DNA of 64,000 nt from Calonectria ilicicola (taxonomy: Eukaryota > Ascomycota > Sordariomycetes > Hypocreales > Nectriaceae): NCBI GenBank assembly GCA_020809705.1, contig CP085834.1:1922001-1986000 (forward strand). The letters run 5' to 3'. The position numbers and the translations under genes are program-made. How positions within the stretch are numbered: position 1 is the stretch's first letter; every line of letters begins with the position of its first letter. A model generated the notes under the pieces. It made no database searches. It worked only from the letters and a program-made list of their open reading frames with translations, and was not told the DNA's origin. Shown one piece after another: positions 1 through 10,872 of the stretch.

Positions 1-306
1 CATCTGCCCAAATTGAATATGTGGATGGGCTGTCCAGATTGTTGAGAGAGCCTCCAAAAGGCTCAGTGTGACTCGTTTCATCACACCATCGCAGATAAGA
101 GGCTGTGTGACGGGTGGGTCTCCCCAGACATAGGAGAGTGCCGTATAAGGTGGAGCCACTTGGGTGTTGGTATGTGCAAGTTTTATGGTCTGTGTTTGAC
201 AGACTAGATATCCGGAACTCTGTGACTCGCGAATGTCGTATATAAGAACACGAATTTCATCATTCTCGAGGGCCGGTTTTGAATCAAGCCCCGCTTCTGA
301 TTGCAT
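1..306 (-). CDS. HET-domain protein, 5' part only (runs off left edge)
   Basis: Reading the minus strand from the ATG at 304-306 gives 102 open codons to the window edge. About 68 residues in comes YTALSYVWGDPP, the first conserved block of the HET (heterokaryon incompatibility) domain, followed by a segment resembling the usual PLICDG...V..SL.EAL stretch. Upstream of the block is an EIRVLIYDI-type lead, common in HET proteins. HET proteins take part in fungal non-self recognition and programmed cell death. The rest, including the second HET block (usually W.DAICINQ), lies outside the window, so length and integrity cannot be judged. No intron is needed in the visible part. Confidence 0.8.
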   Translation of the reverse strand, partial: MQSEAGLDSKPALENDEIRVLIYDIRESQSSGYLVCQTQTIKLAHTNTQVAPPYTALSYVWGDPPVTQPLICDGVMKRVTLSLLEALSTIWTAHPHIQFGQM

Positions 307-822
307 AATTTCACCCTGAAGGGAGATGTCTTTCCAGTTGGTGAACAGCTCGGGTTTGTCCGAATAAACAACTCGCTCTGGGTATCTGATTCATTGAAAG
401 GCACAGTATACGTGGTGTCTCAATCACATATTTCAAGAATGAAGTATGGAGCGTGCTTACTTCCCAAAAAGCTCTTCCACATGTGACATCAGATCGGCAG
501 CCATTATGTAAAATCACGACAGTAGTTTTCCACAGATGGTGGACACCCATCACTTAATTAGCTTTTTTATGTCGTTTTTAATTTCAAGAGTATTCTTTTC
601 CAAATCCATTTCTCGGCTCCTTGCTATCATCGTTGAAACGTAGGTAAGCGGAGGAGATTAATTCACCATATCATAAATGTGTGGTATTGTCTCTGGATGT
701 GCTTACACAATTTTTGTAGATTCACCTATACTGGTTTATATAAATAACTCTCGGTTGAAAGAAGTTAATTTTGTTCAATATGGCGACTTATTATAAGGGT
801 ATCTATGTCTTCTCATATCCGA
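307..822. other. Intergenic, HET promoter side and MFS 3' side
   Basis: This 516 bp tract lies between the HET start and the MFS stop. A plus-strand ORF around 771-965 is the antisense of the last MFS exon. I see no other gene here. Confidence 0.6.
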
Positions 823-2467
823 TCAGGCTATTTGCAACATCGTTCGGAGACGTTTACCGAATATGTACAATGGTATTGTTGTTAGACATATCCCGATGCT
901 TAGCGAAGCCCAAGTTGCCCAAAATACCTTTGGTCCGTGCTCTGCATAGTAATCATTTAATTTGAAAGAGAGGCCGAATGCAAAAGCACTTTTGACGAGC
1001 TATATCTGGTGTTAGCAGTGTATAGGGTTAGGGTTAGGGTTAAGAGGAACCGGTACTCACCATTGCTAAGCCAAATGCCTCGCCAGCCCTATCACCACAG
1101 ACATCGTTTGTATATGAGACAATGCCTGTGCAGCCAATACCAATTCCAAAATTAATAAACCCAAGAAAAATGGCGTTTACAATCAGTGCTGACTCATTGG
1201 AAATGGCAATGCCTAGTCCGTAACCACCAATACCGAGTGTAACCAAGCATGGAAACATAACAAAGAGCCTGAATTCTGGCTCGAATATTCCCTTGTTTCT
1301 CACTGACATTCTTTTTGCTAGTATGTCACATAGCCAGCCACCTGATAGTGTCCCTAGTGCGGATCCGATTAGTGGCGGGATTCCTGTGATCAAACCAACA
1401 GCTGAAGCCGAAAGATTGTATGGAGGTGCAGCAAAGATTTGATCAGCTACTGCTCCAGTGATGATGGACCAAGTAAATGTAACTGTCCACATAACACATC
1501 CCCATACCACAGCGGGATATTGGAGAAGCGCAAAAGGGCTGATAAGTCTTGGTAATAAAATTGACAATGGTTGAAACCGCACAAACGATATGCCAAAGAG
1601 CCTCCTCCAACCTGAAGCTTGGGTGCTTCTGCTATCATCTTCTTGTAACTCTTCCGATAGATTTCCTGCAGCATTTCCAGTCAAAATATACTTTTCATCA
1701 TCCGAAGGTTTAGTGACTTCACCCGCAATGACTGGAAGCACTCCATCAAGGCGGCGCTCAAATAGAGTCTCGGGTAACATAGCCACTACGGTGGCGAGTA
1801 GGACGCCATTGAAAATGGCCAACATCCAAAAGCACCATCGCCAGCCAAGAGCTTCGATCAAGTAGCCACTAATGATTGGTGCGATATTGACGGAGACGAT
1901 CACAGCGAAATTCCAGAGTCCTACTCTGCGTCCACGCTCGTGCACGAAGAATACATCATTGACTGAAGTGGTTCCGGCCAGAGAGAAGAACCCACCCATG
2001 CCAAGGCCTTGGAATGCACGAGCTGCAAGCAAAGAGGAGTATGATGCGGCAGCTGCAGCCCATATACAACTCCAGACGAGCAGAAGTGTGGTAAAGAGAA
2101 AGACCAGACGCCGTCCCACCATGTCAGCCAGTACTCCGCAGAGATATGAACTGATACCGAGAAATAAGACAAGAAAGCCGTTCAAGAGGCTGATGTTGGT
2201 AAGGTTGGTTTCAAAGCTTGCTGCCACGATACTGAAGCCAGGAACTAGCACAGGTCCCATAGATCCCGTTATGCATGCACCAAACATGAGTACAGAAAAG
2301 TACAGCTCCTTTCGGAATCTTGGCATATTGAGAGGGTCATTGGGAGACGCCGAGGGCTGAGGCACCCTCAAAGCATTCGACACACAGCCATCGGTTTGGA
2401 CGTGCTCGAGGAGAACCGTGCCAGGGGGCATTGGATTAGACGTAGGTTCTAGGATACCAAGCGCCAT
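823..2467 (-). CDS. MFS transporter, HOL1-like drug/cation family
   Basis: Model complement(join(823..999,1061..2467)), 527 residues. The long exon gives an N-terminal cytosolic segment, TM1-6 with an ADMVGRR motif between TM2 and TM3, a central loop of about 80 residues, and TM7-11. The exon ends at GLAM before a GTGAGT donor. After a 61 bp intron (branch CTAAC, acceptor ATATAG) the frame resumes with LVKSAFAFG, the family's conserved start of TM12, and ends at the TGA at 823-825. Without this exon the protein would lack TM12. Such proteins are plasma-membrane proton antiporters or permeases; the substrate is unknown. It is divergent from the nitrilase gene and shares its promoter, so nitrile, amide or other nitrogen-compound transport is a reasonable guess. 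The intron carries telomere-type repeats. Confidence 0.88.
1000..1060 (-). other. MFS intron containing telomere-type repeats
   Basis: The intron runs from GTGAGT (1060 downward) to ATATAG (ending at 1000). Its middle is three head-to-tail copies of the fungal/vertebrate telomere unit, read as TAGGGT on the plus strand at 1023-1043. The branch-like GCTAACAC follows. Splicing restores a conserved protein sequence, so the call is firm. Confidence 0.85.
1023..1043. repeat. Short interstitial telomeric repeat, (TTAGGG)3
   Basis: Three perfect tandem TTAGGG units (plus strand TAGGGTTAGGGTTAGGGTTAA) lie inside the last MFS intron. Longer arrays define chromosome ends. A three-unit tract inside a gene is either a chance telobox or a scar of telomere-mediated repair. 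Confidence 0.9.
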
Positions 2468-2711
2468 TGTCGTTCAGATTCTGGAATAGTTGGCAAGATT
2501 TCAGAATGACCAAAAAAAGGTTATAAGTGCAATATGGGGTTGAAAAAAGTCGAATTGTTAGGGAAAACAGCCAGAACAAAGGTGGATGTCCCGCTGTATT
2601 TGTATAGGCAATTAAATGCGGCATCTTCTAGAGCCAAAGCACGGTCTGGATTTATCAAGAAAGATTTAAACAATATTCCTTCACTAAGACATAGTGCGAG
2701 TCAAGAAGCGG

Positions 2712-2728
2712 CGGAAGTTGAACTTCCG
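2712..2728. promoter_or_regulatory. CGG-N11-CCG inverted repeat, copy 1
   Basis: CGG at 2712-2714 and CCG at 2726-2728 are separated by 11 bases. They sit in a near-perfect palindrome (2710-2730) with arms GGCGGAAGTT and AACTTCCGCC around one base. Gal4-type Zn2Cys6 dimers bind this arrangement. The adjacent Zn2Cys6 gene at 4386-6649 is an obvious candidate binder, by inference. Confidence 0.65.
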
Positions 2729-2731
2729 CCT

Positions 2732-2757
2732 TGATAAAGTCTTATCGTTATCTATCT
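2732..2757. promoter_or_regulatory. Cluster of GATA-factor sites (nitrilase/MFS promoter)
   Basis: Four HGATAR elements lie within 26 bp: TGATAA on the plus strand at 2732, and CGATAA, AGATAA and AGATAG on the minus strand at 2742-2757. A fifth, TGATAG, is at 2824. AreA/NIT2-type factors use such clusters to derepress nitrogen-scavenging genes, which fits a nitrilase. Confidence 0.55.
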
Positions 2758-2829
2758 CGATTGAGAGGCCACATTCGCTTTAGGTTAGTGGGTGTGGAGC
2801 CATTGCTCAGCTGATCTGGGCTCTGATAG

Positions 2830-2846
2830 CGGAAGTGGTGTTTCCG
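2830..2846. promoter_or_regulatory. CGG-N11-CCG inverted repeat, copy 2
   Basis: CGG at 2830-2832 and CCG at 2844-2846 have the same 11-base spacing as copy 1. The outer 7 bp (GCGGAAG ... TTTCCGC) nearly match copy 1. Two copies with equal spacing in one short promoter argue against chance. Confidence 0.65.
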
Positions 2847-3058
2847 CCGTGATTGTAACACTATTTTAAGCCAATCATAGGGAACTCGACATTGAGGGTT
2901 CTGTGAAGCCACAACATATTGGGAGTTCTAGTATTTTCTCTCTATTATTCTTCTTTTCTGAGATCACCATTTAAAGAGTCTGAGTGATTAGGTATCTGTC
3001 AATTTTTCTTTCCCGCAATCACACATTTGTCCTCCAGAATTCTACTTCCTCCCAAAGA

Positions 3059-4174
3059 ATGGCCTCCACATCTGCTCCCTCCTCGACAATCAGGGTCGCA
3101 GTAACTCAAGCCGAGCCGGTTTGGCTGGATCTTAATGGCTGCGTTGATAAAACCTGTAGCCTTATTGCGGAAGCCGCAGGCAAGGGTGCAAAGCTCATTT
3201 CATTTCCAGAATGTTGGATACCAGGATACCCAGCTTGGATTTGGTAAGTGACGATGTTATTTTCTTTTCAGCTGATTTCCTACGTTATCCGGTGCTAGTT
3301 ACTGATTATATATCGACGGAAGCAGGTCTCGCCCTGTTGATATGCAATTGAGCGTTCAATACACCAAAAACAGTTTGCGCATGGAATCCGACCAGATGGC
3401 TCAAATCTGTCAGTGCGCTGCTGACAATGGCATTGTTGTTGTTTTGGGATTTTCTGAAAATCACCATGAAACATTGTATATTTCTCAGGCCATCGTTGAT
3501 GTTGATGGCACGATGCGTGTTTCTCGACGGAAAATAAAAGCCACGCATATGGAGCGCACTATATTTGGTGATGCTGGAGCGGAATGCCTAGAAAGTGTTA
3601 CAGACACCAAGGTAGCGCGCGTTGGTGCTCTGTCATGCTGGGAGCATGTACAACCTTTGCTCAAGTATCATACTTACAGCCAACGGGAACAATTACATGT
3701 AGCTGCTTGGCCACCAACATTCGATCACTCAGTCAGTGGAGGATTGTGGTCAATGTCTCGACAAGGTAATAATTACGCGACAGTATAAAGCTGCACCAAT
3801 ACTTCGACATGAAAATAAATACTAATAATGAACACAAAGGGTCTCAAAATCTCTCTAGAACATATGCTATCGAGTCTCAGTCTTTTGTACTTCATACGAC
3901 TGCTATAATTTCCGAAAAGGGTGTATCCCAGATGTCCACCCACACAGGTGTCGTGATGAACTCACCCGGAGGCGGCAACTCGGCAGTTTTCGGACCAGAT
4001 GGCCAAAAGTTGACTGAAGATATTCCAGAAACCGAAGAGGGAATCATTTATGCTGATATAGACCTGGACCAAATATTAGAGTGCAAGGGATTTTTGGACT
4101 TGTGTGGCCATTATAGCAGACCAGACCTTCTGTGGGTTGGCGTTGATGCGGAAAAGAAGAAGCATGTTCGGTGA
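3059..4174 (+). CDS. Nitrilase (carbon-nitrogen hydrolase)
   Basis: Model join(3059..3243,3326..3765,3840..4174), 319 residues, introns of 82 and 74 bp. It hydrolyses nitriles to carboxylic acid and ammonia, presumably in the cytosol. The three catalytic positions are visible: Glu51 in SFPECW, Lys131 in [11 protein letters not shown], and Cys166 in GALSCWEH. These match the usual Glu-Lys-Cys spacing. The joins restore the family sequence PAWIW/SRPVDM and MSRQ/GSQNL. The ATG at 3059 starts just before the domain; no upstream in-frame ATG was found. The C-terminus stops soon after the GHYSRPD region, shorter than cyanide hydratases. Whether it prefers aliphatic, aromatic or cyanide substrates cannot be read. 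It is convergent with the Zn2Cys6 gene and divergent from the MFS gene. Confidence 0.92.
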
Positions 4175-4385
4175 TTCCTAGTACAATTTACATGAACGCT
4201 CAGCTTTTGCTGTGTTTCCAAATATTCAGATACTATTCAAGGTTGCCGGAATGAGAATTTCAGCGATAGGATTCGTACCAAACTACACAAAAATGAGCTA
4301 TTCTTCATATTCATAGGACTATTTCCATGCAAAACTAAAACCATACTCAATATCCCATTTTCCCCTGCAGATCAATCGGTCGTTA

Positions 4386-6649
4386 TCACTGGTGTTCTAA
4401 GTCGAAAATTGACGTCAAAGCATTCAACTCTTGTTGATCGAGGTCGAAATCAAATGGTATCCAGTCACTAGCGTTATCGATTGGTGCATCCAGTACAGGC
4501 TGAGATTTATCATGGTTATCATTCAACGATGCTTCTTTTTCTTGAGAGTATCTTGCTATGTCTCCAAAAGAGTCAGCTTCGTTCGAATGAGACCCTTCTT
4601 GAGCGGTGAACCCATTTTGTATTGGTAGAGCAGCTTCTACACGCCATCTAGCCGCCAGTTGACGGAGGAGTTGAATTGCTTTACGGGCTCTTGGCCATCT
4701 CTTCTGCATAATCAAAAGAGCATTAAAACATTTTCGAAAACGAGAAGTCGATTGACTCCGCATCGTTGGCTGGATCGATGTAGTGCCCAACAGTAATGCG
4801 ACGGCCGCCGTGAGAATATGGTGTACCATGAAAGGTGGACAGTTCTCCAAGGAGGTGGTCTTCTCGTATTCACGAATTAGCCGAACCATGGAGTTCGCGG
4901 CCGTGCTCATAGCTTGCATTGATAGGAGAAAAGTTTGACTTTCACGAGATTCTTGAAGATAGGGTCTATGAACCAACAATCGAGACATGTAGTACGACAT
5001 GTGTAGGATCAGAACCAATTGAGGGTTGCCGGCTCTCTTGAGTTGTGCGTTGTGATGTAGACTTTGATGAAACGAGCCGAGGCCTTCACGGGCTTCCATC
5101 AGAAATTTATATCTGGTAGACTGATCCAATTTATGAAATCCGAATGAATAGCTAGACGATCTCAGTAAATAGGACGAGGGAAAATTGGTGGAAACGCACA
5201 TCTTATCCATGAATTGATCATGAATGAACCATAAGCGACAGTGACTGTCAAACACAATGTCTTCAAGCGATGTATCTGGTCCAGCCGAAGTGATGAAAGC
5301 AGATGCACGTACACGTGTCCAAGGTATCATGCAATTCCTGCCCAAGAGCACAGTCGCAAGCCTTGAATATGTTAGCTCTCATGATAATAAAACGTATTCA
5401 TCATAAGTAACGATGGTCAACCAACCTGTCAAGAAATAAATATGCCCAAAAGGTCTTGACGCGCGATTGTCGATTGCTGGGGTTCGAATTTGATCCTTGA
5501 CTAGTAGATGCAGTTTCCTCAAGGTTATCCAGCATGCTAACATGAAGCCCAAGATGAAGTGATAGACTCGCTGCCATTGCTGAAAGTGCAACAACAGTCA
5601 GAAATTCCGATCAGTTATTGGCACAACTGTGCGTCGAAGACTCACAATTATACATCCAACCCATGTTCTCATTTTCTAGTGCCAACTCCCGCCAGCAGAG
5701 GAGCATCAATAACTGAACTGTAAAGATATTGGGTAAATTGCGGCACTGGGGGACAGCCACAGTTTCAAGCTGTTGTGCAACCTTTTCACCTATCAATTTA
5801 GTTTCAGCGTCATTAGAGTATAGAGCTCCTGCAGAGAGAGCCCCTGCATAAACAAGCTGCAACGGTTCTGATACTTCGGGTTCTTGAAGCAATGTCAGAG
5901 TTTTACTGTCAAGGAATTTCTGGATTGGATTGATATAAAGAAGGAATAGTCTGAAGAGTGAGGCCTTAAGCTGCTCTGGGATTTCTGAAAGAATGGATAA
6001 TGCTGGTTTTTGATCGCAATGTTGACTTTGACTAGATGCTTTGCTCAGGTTGGAGCTGGCAGACGGAAAACAGAAGTTCCCCGAAGGACCAGTAAACGAT
6101 GTTTCACCATCATCCCCGATCGTCATTCTCCACATCATTGAACTGACATCATCAACTGCAGAGACGTTGGTTTTCTCTTCTGGGAAAGTATTCGCTGGTC
6201 TTCCCTGGTTTACTTGATTTAGTTCATCGATTTCTGGAGGCGGATCACTATCCTCAGCCTCCACATCATCGAGGATATCTGAAAGAAACGAAGGCCTGGC
6301 AGCTGTAGGATTAAGAGTCTCCAGTCCTCGCACATAATCTTTCAACAGAGCTAGTTGGCCCTCTAAATTGGCGACGTAGTCCCCGTCCCATTTTCTCCTA
6401 AATAGGGTTAACGAATGTTCTAAAATTTTTCATTTGAAAACGGGTTGACCTCACTTTTTCGGTCTTTCTGTGATATAGAGGCATTCTTTTTGGTTCACAT
6501 GACACCAAGAACAGACAGGACGGACACCATCACACTTCCCAAAATGGTTAGCTTGCACGCCCAATGGCATCAGTTTTTACACCCACCTTGCGTTTCCTTT
6601 TGCGGCATGTTTCACATGCAATAGCGATTCTTGACCGAGAGCCACTCAT
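4386..6649 (-). CDS. Zn2Cys6 transcription factor with fungal regulatory domain
   Basis: Model complement(join(4386..5361,5426..5579,5646..6397,6455..6534,6587..6649)), 674 residues, four introns of 52-66 bp. The binuclear zinc cluster is split by intron 1: Cys12, 15, 22, 29, 32 and 39 with spacing C-X2-C-X6-C-X6-C-X2-C-X6-C. A basic linker (KKRKWD) and a short coiled coil (NLEGQLALLKDYVRGLE) follow, as is typical for dimerising regulators. The middle carries the Fungal_trans region, with MAASLSLHLG and VKTFWAYLFLDR near residues 300-350. The C-terminus is acidic (DFDLDQQELN), a possible activation domain. Tail-to-tail placement with the nitrilase and CGG-N11-CCG sites in the nitrilase/MFS promoter suggest a pathway-specific activator. 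Its own promoter has four GATA sites. Confidence 0.88.
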
Positions 6650-7767
6650 TTCTGTAGTGTTATTGTGTATAACTGAGAAAAATGATTGCAGTGGCTGAGT
6701 GGGTTCAACGTTCATGTCCTTAACCTTGCGCTGTAAGATAAGATAACGCCCGTGCGATAAGATAAGGTCCCTTGTTACTATTGGTCAGGACAGAATTTGT
6801 GACCCACAACCTAATGTCACTGAAAAAGAGGCACAGAGTAGCCTCCACTGTGTCTTTGCGAGCATATCGCGCCCCATGTTGACCCAAACTCTGTTAAACT
6901 TAAGTCTATTCTATTGGACTTTGCTGCAATAGTGGTACTTGGGTTAGTCTCATTATTGCGTTTCCCGATTCCTTGATCTTTGGTCACAAGAACTCGCATG
7001 GTGGCTGTATCCAAGCCCCATCAGCTTTGAGAGATAACTCGTGAATGCCGACCTTTTTGAGTTTTGCCATTTCGAGGAGTCCTTACTACTGAGGATCTAT
7101 ATAGCTAGACGCCGTAGTCAAATTGGGGATTGGAGGCCCTGGCTGAAGAGGTTAACAAGGACGGGACTGGCCGAGTGCCTGAAGGGTGCAACAGCCCTAT
7201 CTCGGTTGACGGGCACGGCCTAACATGTGGGACCTGAACGTTGGGACTCAGCTGTCGTGGCTATGGCAGTGCCGCATGTGTGTGACACGGTATTCGAGAA
7301 CAAGTCCAAAGAAGGTCCCTGATTCGCACACGGATCTTGAGCATGGGACGTTTGATCTCGTATTTTATTTCAGCGTGGGTAAAATAGTGGACATCTGAGA
7401 CGTGCCAAGCACACCATCTCGGCTTGGCATGGCTTGGCAAGCGGAACACGCACCTCTAGGTTTGGTCTTGCTATTCATGGCAAGGAAACTAGATAGCTAT
7501 GTTCTGTCCTAGACAAACTCCAAATATGCTGGAACTTCATTTCTTGAAACATTCACTCTTTTACCTTTACGAACAATTAGAAAATGTTGACGGCTTTATG
7601 GAATCAATGGTGAGTGGCGTGGTCCGACATGCAATTAAAAATAGCTTCATACATGCAGGCAGTCCAGCTGAAAAGATCCACTTTTGCTTACCTTTTATAA
7701 GCATGTGCATGTCCCACCAAATTCGTTGCTATATCTGCATTCTTCATCTAACCCTCAGCCAGCTTCA
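6650..7767. other. Intergenic, no gene seen
   Basis: This 1.1 kb tract separates two divergent genes. Apart from the GATA cluster near 6750 I see only short chance ORFs. Confidence 0.6.
6736..6765. promoter_or_regulatory. GATA-site cluster upstream of the Zn2Cys6 gene
   Basis: Four HGATAR elements lie in 30 bp on the plus strand: AGATAA at 6736 and 6741, CGATAA at 6755 and AGATAA at 6760. They sit about 90-115 bp upstream of the regulator's ATG. Nitrogen control of the regulator is a fair inference. Confidence 0.55.
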
Positions 7768-9859
7768 ATGGCGCCCAGATCAAATGACCACAGTTCAAAT
7801 TCTCCAGTTGATTATCGTATTCTTCAGGGTGGCGAGCAAGATGGCACGGAACAGGCTTCCTCCACCACGTCATTGAAACACGATTACAATGATGCCCAAT
7901 CCAAATACGGCAACCGCGATGTTGTCAGCAAGCACCTTACTCTCGAAACAAAATGGGATACCATTCTATCGTTACTGGAAGATTCCACCATGATTGCACT
8001 GCCCATAGGATTTATTGTCTTTACTGCTGTGATCCAAACACTCGATGGGGACGAAGTCAACCTCGTGATCTTGGCAAGGGTACAAAATGCCATTACGGTT
8101 GTATGTTTATTATTAAAAACCAAGACGCCCTGTAACTGAAATCTAACTTTTAAAGCTTGGCACATTGTTTCCCATTATATTCGCGTTAATTATAGGAAAT
8201 CTAGTGAAATATCTTGCAAGATGGAAGCTAGAGAAGGGATCCTCATTGGGGTCGCTAGAACAACTGATGGGTAGTCGAACCCTAGGCGGAACTCTGATTA
8301 CACAAACACAACTCCAAGCTCTAAATGGGTTGGGCGTGTTACTAGTTTTCATTTGGGCATTTTCACCTCTTGGAGCACAGTCTACACTGCGCATGCTCCA
8401 ACCCCGATTCGACGCCAGATCTGAAATCTCAGTTATCTCGTATTTCAACACCGACACCCAGTATGGTCTTGCACCAAATAGCTCGCAAACTTCAACATCC
8501 GAAGAAACCGAGTCGCGAAAACTGGATTATTCCAAGATTTTATTCAATTCCGCACTTCTAGCATCATATAACATCAGACTTGACTCTACTGATATATGGG
8601 GAAGCATCAAGATTCCATATCACTTTTTCGGCAATGGTACTTGGCGGAAGAGTGGTAGTAGCGTGGATCACTACTCTTCTCTCGTTGGGATACCAAGAAG
8701 CTCCGTTTACAGCTCAGGAAATGAATCATTCTCCATGGAGACAAGCCACATTATTTTGGATTGTGGCAAATTTATCAGAAATCCTAAGCTCGCTTCTGAG
8801 GGGTCATTCGGTTGGCCTGATATGGATGGGAACTCGAGTCTGAGATGGCCATTACGCAATGGTACATTCTATGGATTCAACACGACTAGCGAATCCAAAA
8901 GTTCTTGGGCTATTGCATTGGATAGGTTCGTTGATCAAGACCGGGTCAATCTATTAAATCAGGAGCAGAGACAAAGGAAAGTTTCCCACGACAAGTTGCG
9001 CTTCCAAACCCCGGCTATATTTGAAAATGAGCCGGAAATCGAGTTTGGGCCGACGAAACTGTATTTTGAGGCCCGGACGACCCAGGAATCCAATATCCAC
9101 CCTAACAATGTCGCATGCTATTGTAACGTTACACAGCAATACCTTGAATCTCGGGTAGCGTGTCTGGAGGCTCCATATACTGCAAGACGTTGTGAAGTCA
9201 CAGAAGCCCGACTTTCACAACTACCTCACGCGCCAGAATCTATTTCTCATCTGTCTTTCCCATCAGTATTCTATTATGTTTCGAAATATTTGCCTCTGGC
9301 ATCGGCGGTAGGGTCAGCTTCGGAAAACATAGCCCTGAAATTCCTCAATAACACCTTCATGCCTGCTTGGTTAGATAGCCAAGAGGGCTGGTTTGAAGAC
9401 ACATTGGAAGGTTCCTTTGGTATGCAACTAGGCCAACTCATCAATAGCTATATCCTGCTCGGCCAGATGGGTACACTAGCGGCAGGTGGCTCTTCAAATT
9501 TTGGAGATGTTCCACGTGGGAGCAGAACTGCGACCCTAAGCACAAGCGAATTGATAGAGGTATACTCTGTATCGCTACTGTGGACTGTATTGATGCTTGC
9601 TTCATCCCTCGTTCTACTCACTGGTGGCATTGCTGGTGTTGTGATGAAACACCTAGCAAGTTCGCCTGAAGTACTCGGATACGCATCGACAGTAATCCGC
9701 AACTCTAGATTTATTGATATACCATCTGAATTGGATCGAATGTCCGGAATATGCATAACGAAAGAGATGAAGGAAGTAAGAGTGAAATACGGTACTATTC
9801 ACCACGAAGGCAAAGTGTCGGTTTCTTTTGGGGTTGCAAGGCAAGACAATGTTAACTAG
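7768..9859 (+). CDS. Fungal integral membrane protein of unknown function
   Basis: Model join(7768..8100,8156..9859), 678 residues, one 55 bp intron (GTATGT...CTAACTTTTAAAG). Joining the exons gives ITV/LGTLFPIIFALIIGN in phase. Layout: polar N-terminal 70 residues, a hydrophobic segment near 75-95, two more at about 110-130 and 165-180, then a large probably extracytosolic region of about 380 residues. That region has many N-X-S/T sites and several cysteines (for example CYCNVT and CEVTEARL). A final helix (LLWTVLMLASSLVLLTGG) is followed by a short tail. The block SSLGSLEQLMGS...FIWAFSPLGAQS is the hallmark I associate with a large, uncharacterised family in Pezizomycotina genomes. No enzymatic motif is visible. 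A role as surface sensor or wall-associated protein is possible but unproven. Confidence 0.75.
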
Positions 9860-10872
9860 TCAATATACTGGAAATCAGTCTTTACTCCTACTTCTTTCTT
9901 TTAAAAAGGTATTTTGAATTAGTCGTAGATGGGCATTTTCCATTTTGTCAATCGTACTGGTCCTTGGACTGCATATAGTCAGAGTTCAACCAAGCACATT
10001 TTCTGACCCTTCCAAGCAACACGGGACAAGAATTGATAGGGGATTATCCCACACAACACCAACTAGATGCAAAAGAACTTGTGGAGCAGATCCTTGGAGT
10101 AAGCCTTAGTGAAAAATTGGTTTATTTGCTTGGGAGACCGCGTTTGAGATACCCCAGAGGGGCCATTCCTTTAATATACTGGCCAGATTGTCATGTGTGG
10201 GGATATCGCTAAAGGATCAGGCTCTGTTTCACAGGAATATGGACCAAAATTGCGACATAGCTAGAGTTCAAGTTTTGTTTTGGGAGAAGCAATAGTGGAC
10301 CCTTATATTTAGCCCTACTGTTATGACGCTTTAACTTTGTGTCGGGGTATCATGTATTTTGGTTGGATATCCCCTGTGAGAGGCAGCTCGACCTAGGCTA
10401 GGGAGCACTCCGATTGTTCTTGCCTGCGAGATGCGATGGCAAAGTGGCAGCCTGTACCCTTTCTGCCGTACGGTATATGTATGTGAAAAGCTTGAGGTGA
10501 AGGTTTTCATTGACCTTGATGAGCCTTTGCTGTGAACCTTATCGAGACCAGGTATAAGAGCGGCTTCCCGACCGGGCTAAGCGCGATCCTCTCGGGGTAT
10601 CATGCTATGTTGTATTGGCGAATTAGGCTCCCCTGAGACATCAGTGGAATTGACTTACCCTACAGTGGATTGGCCGCGTAGGATAAGTACTCGAATAAAA
10701 AACAACTGCCCTCCTGGGTTCGGAGAGATACAACGCCCGCCTCGGTCGTCTAATTAGCCTAGCCCGCCTAGGCTGTGATTCGCCTTCTTGGTAAATATGG
10801 ATTTGTAATATAAATATAATCTAAATTATTTAAATATTTAAAAATGTATCAATGATAATTTTTGAAAATTTA
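9860..10872. other. Intergenic with degenerate repeat sequence
   Basis: The tract holds one copy of a 71 bp dispersed repeat (10354-10424). It also has an exact 13 bp direct repeat TCGGGGTATCATG at 10342-10354 and 10592-10604. The 10300-10790 part is more GC-rich than the AT-rich flank at 10795-10872. It may be an old transposon or LTR fragment; no coding capacity was seen. Confidence 0.45.
10354..10424 (+). repeat. 71 bp dispersed repeat, copy A
   Basis: It matches, in inverse orientation, the segment at 34130-34201, with about 65 of 71 positions identical by eye. The core GGCAGCTCGACCTAGGCTAG is perfect. No flanking target duplication is obvious for this copy. Confidence 0.7.

Larger units (their letters stand above)
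2468..3058. promoter_or_regulatory. Divergent promoter of the MFS and nitrilase genes
   Basis: The 591 bp region holds two CGG-N11-CCG inverted sites, a run of HGATAR sites and a CCAAT box near 2871. No gene was found inside it. Both flanking genes start from its edges, so co-regulation is likely. Confidence 0.7.

Noticed and set aside
771..965. Plus-strand ORF preceded by a TATA-like sequence
   Set aside because: It is the antisense of the last MFS exon, which has strong protein-family support.
10340..10800. Solo LTR retrotransposon
   Set aside because: A 13 bp direct repeat and LTR-like composition exist, but no terminal TG...CA pair with a target duplication could be defined.
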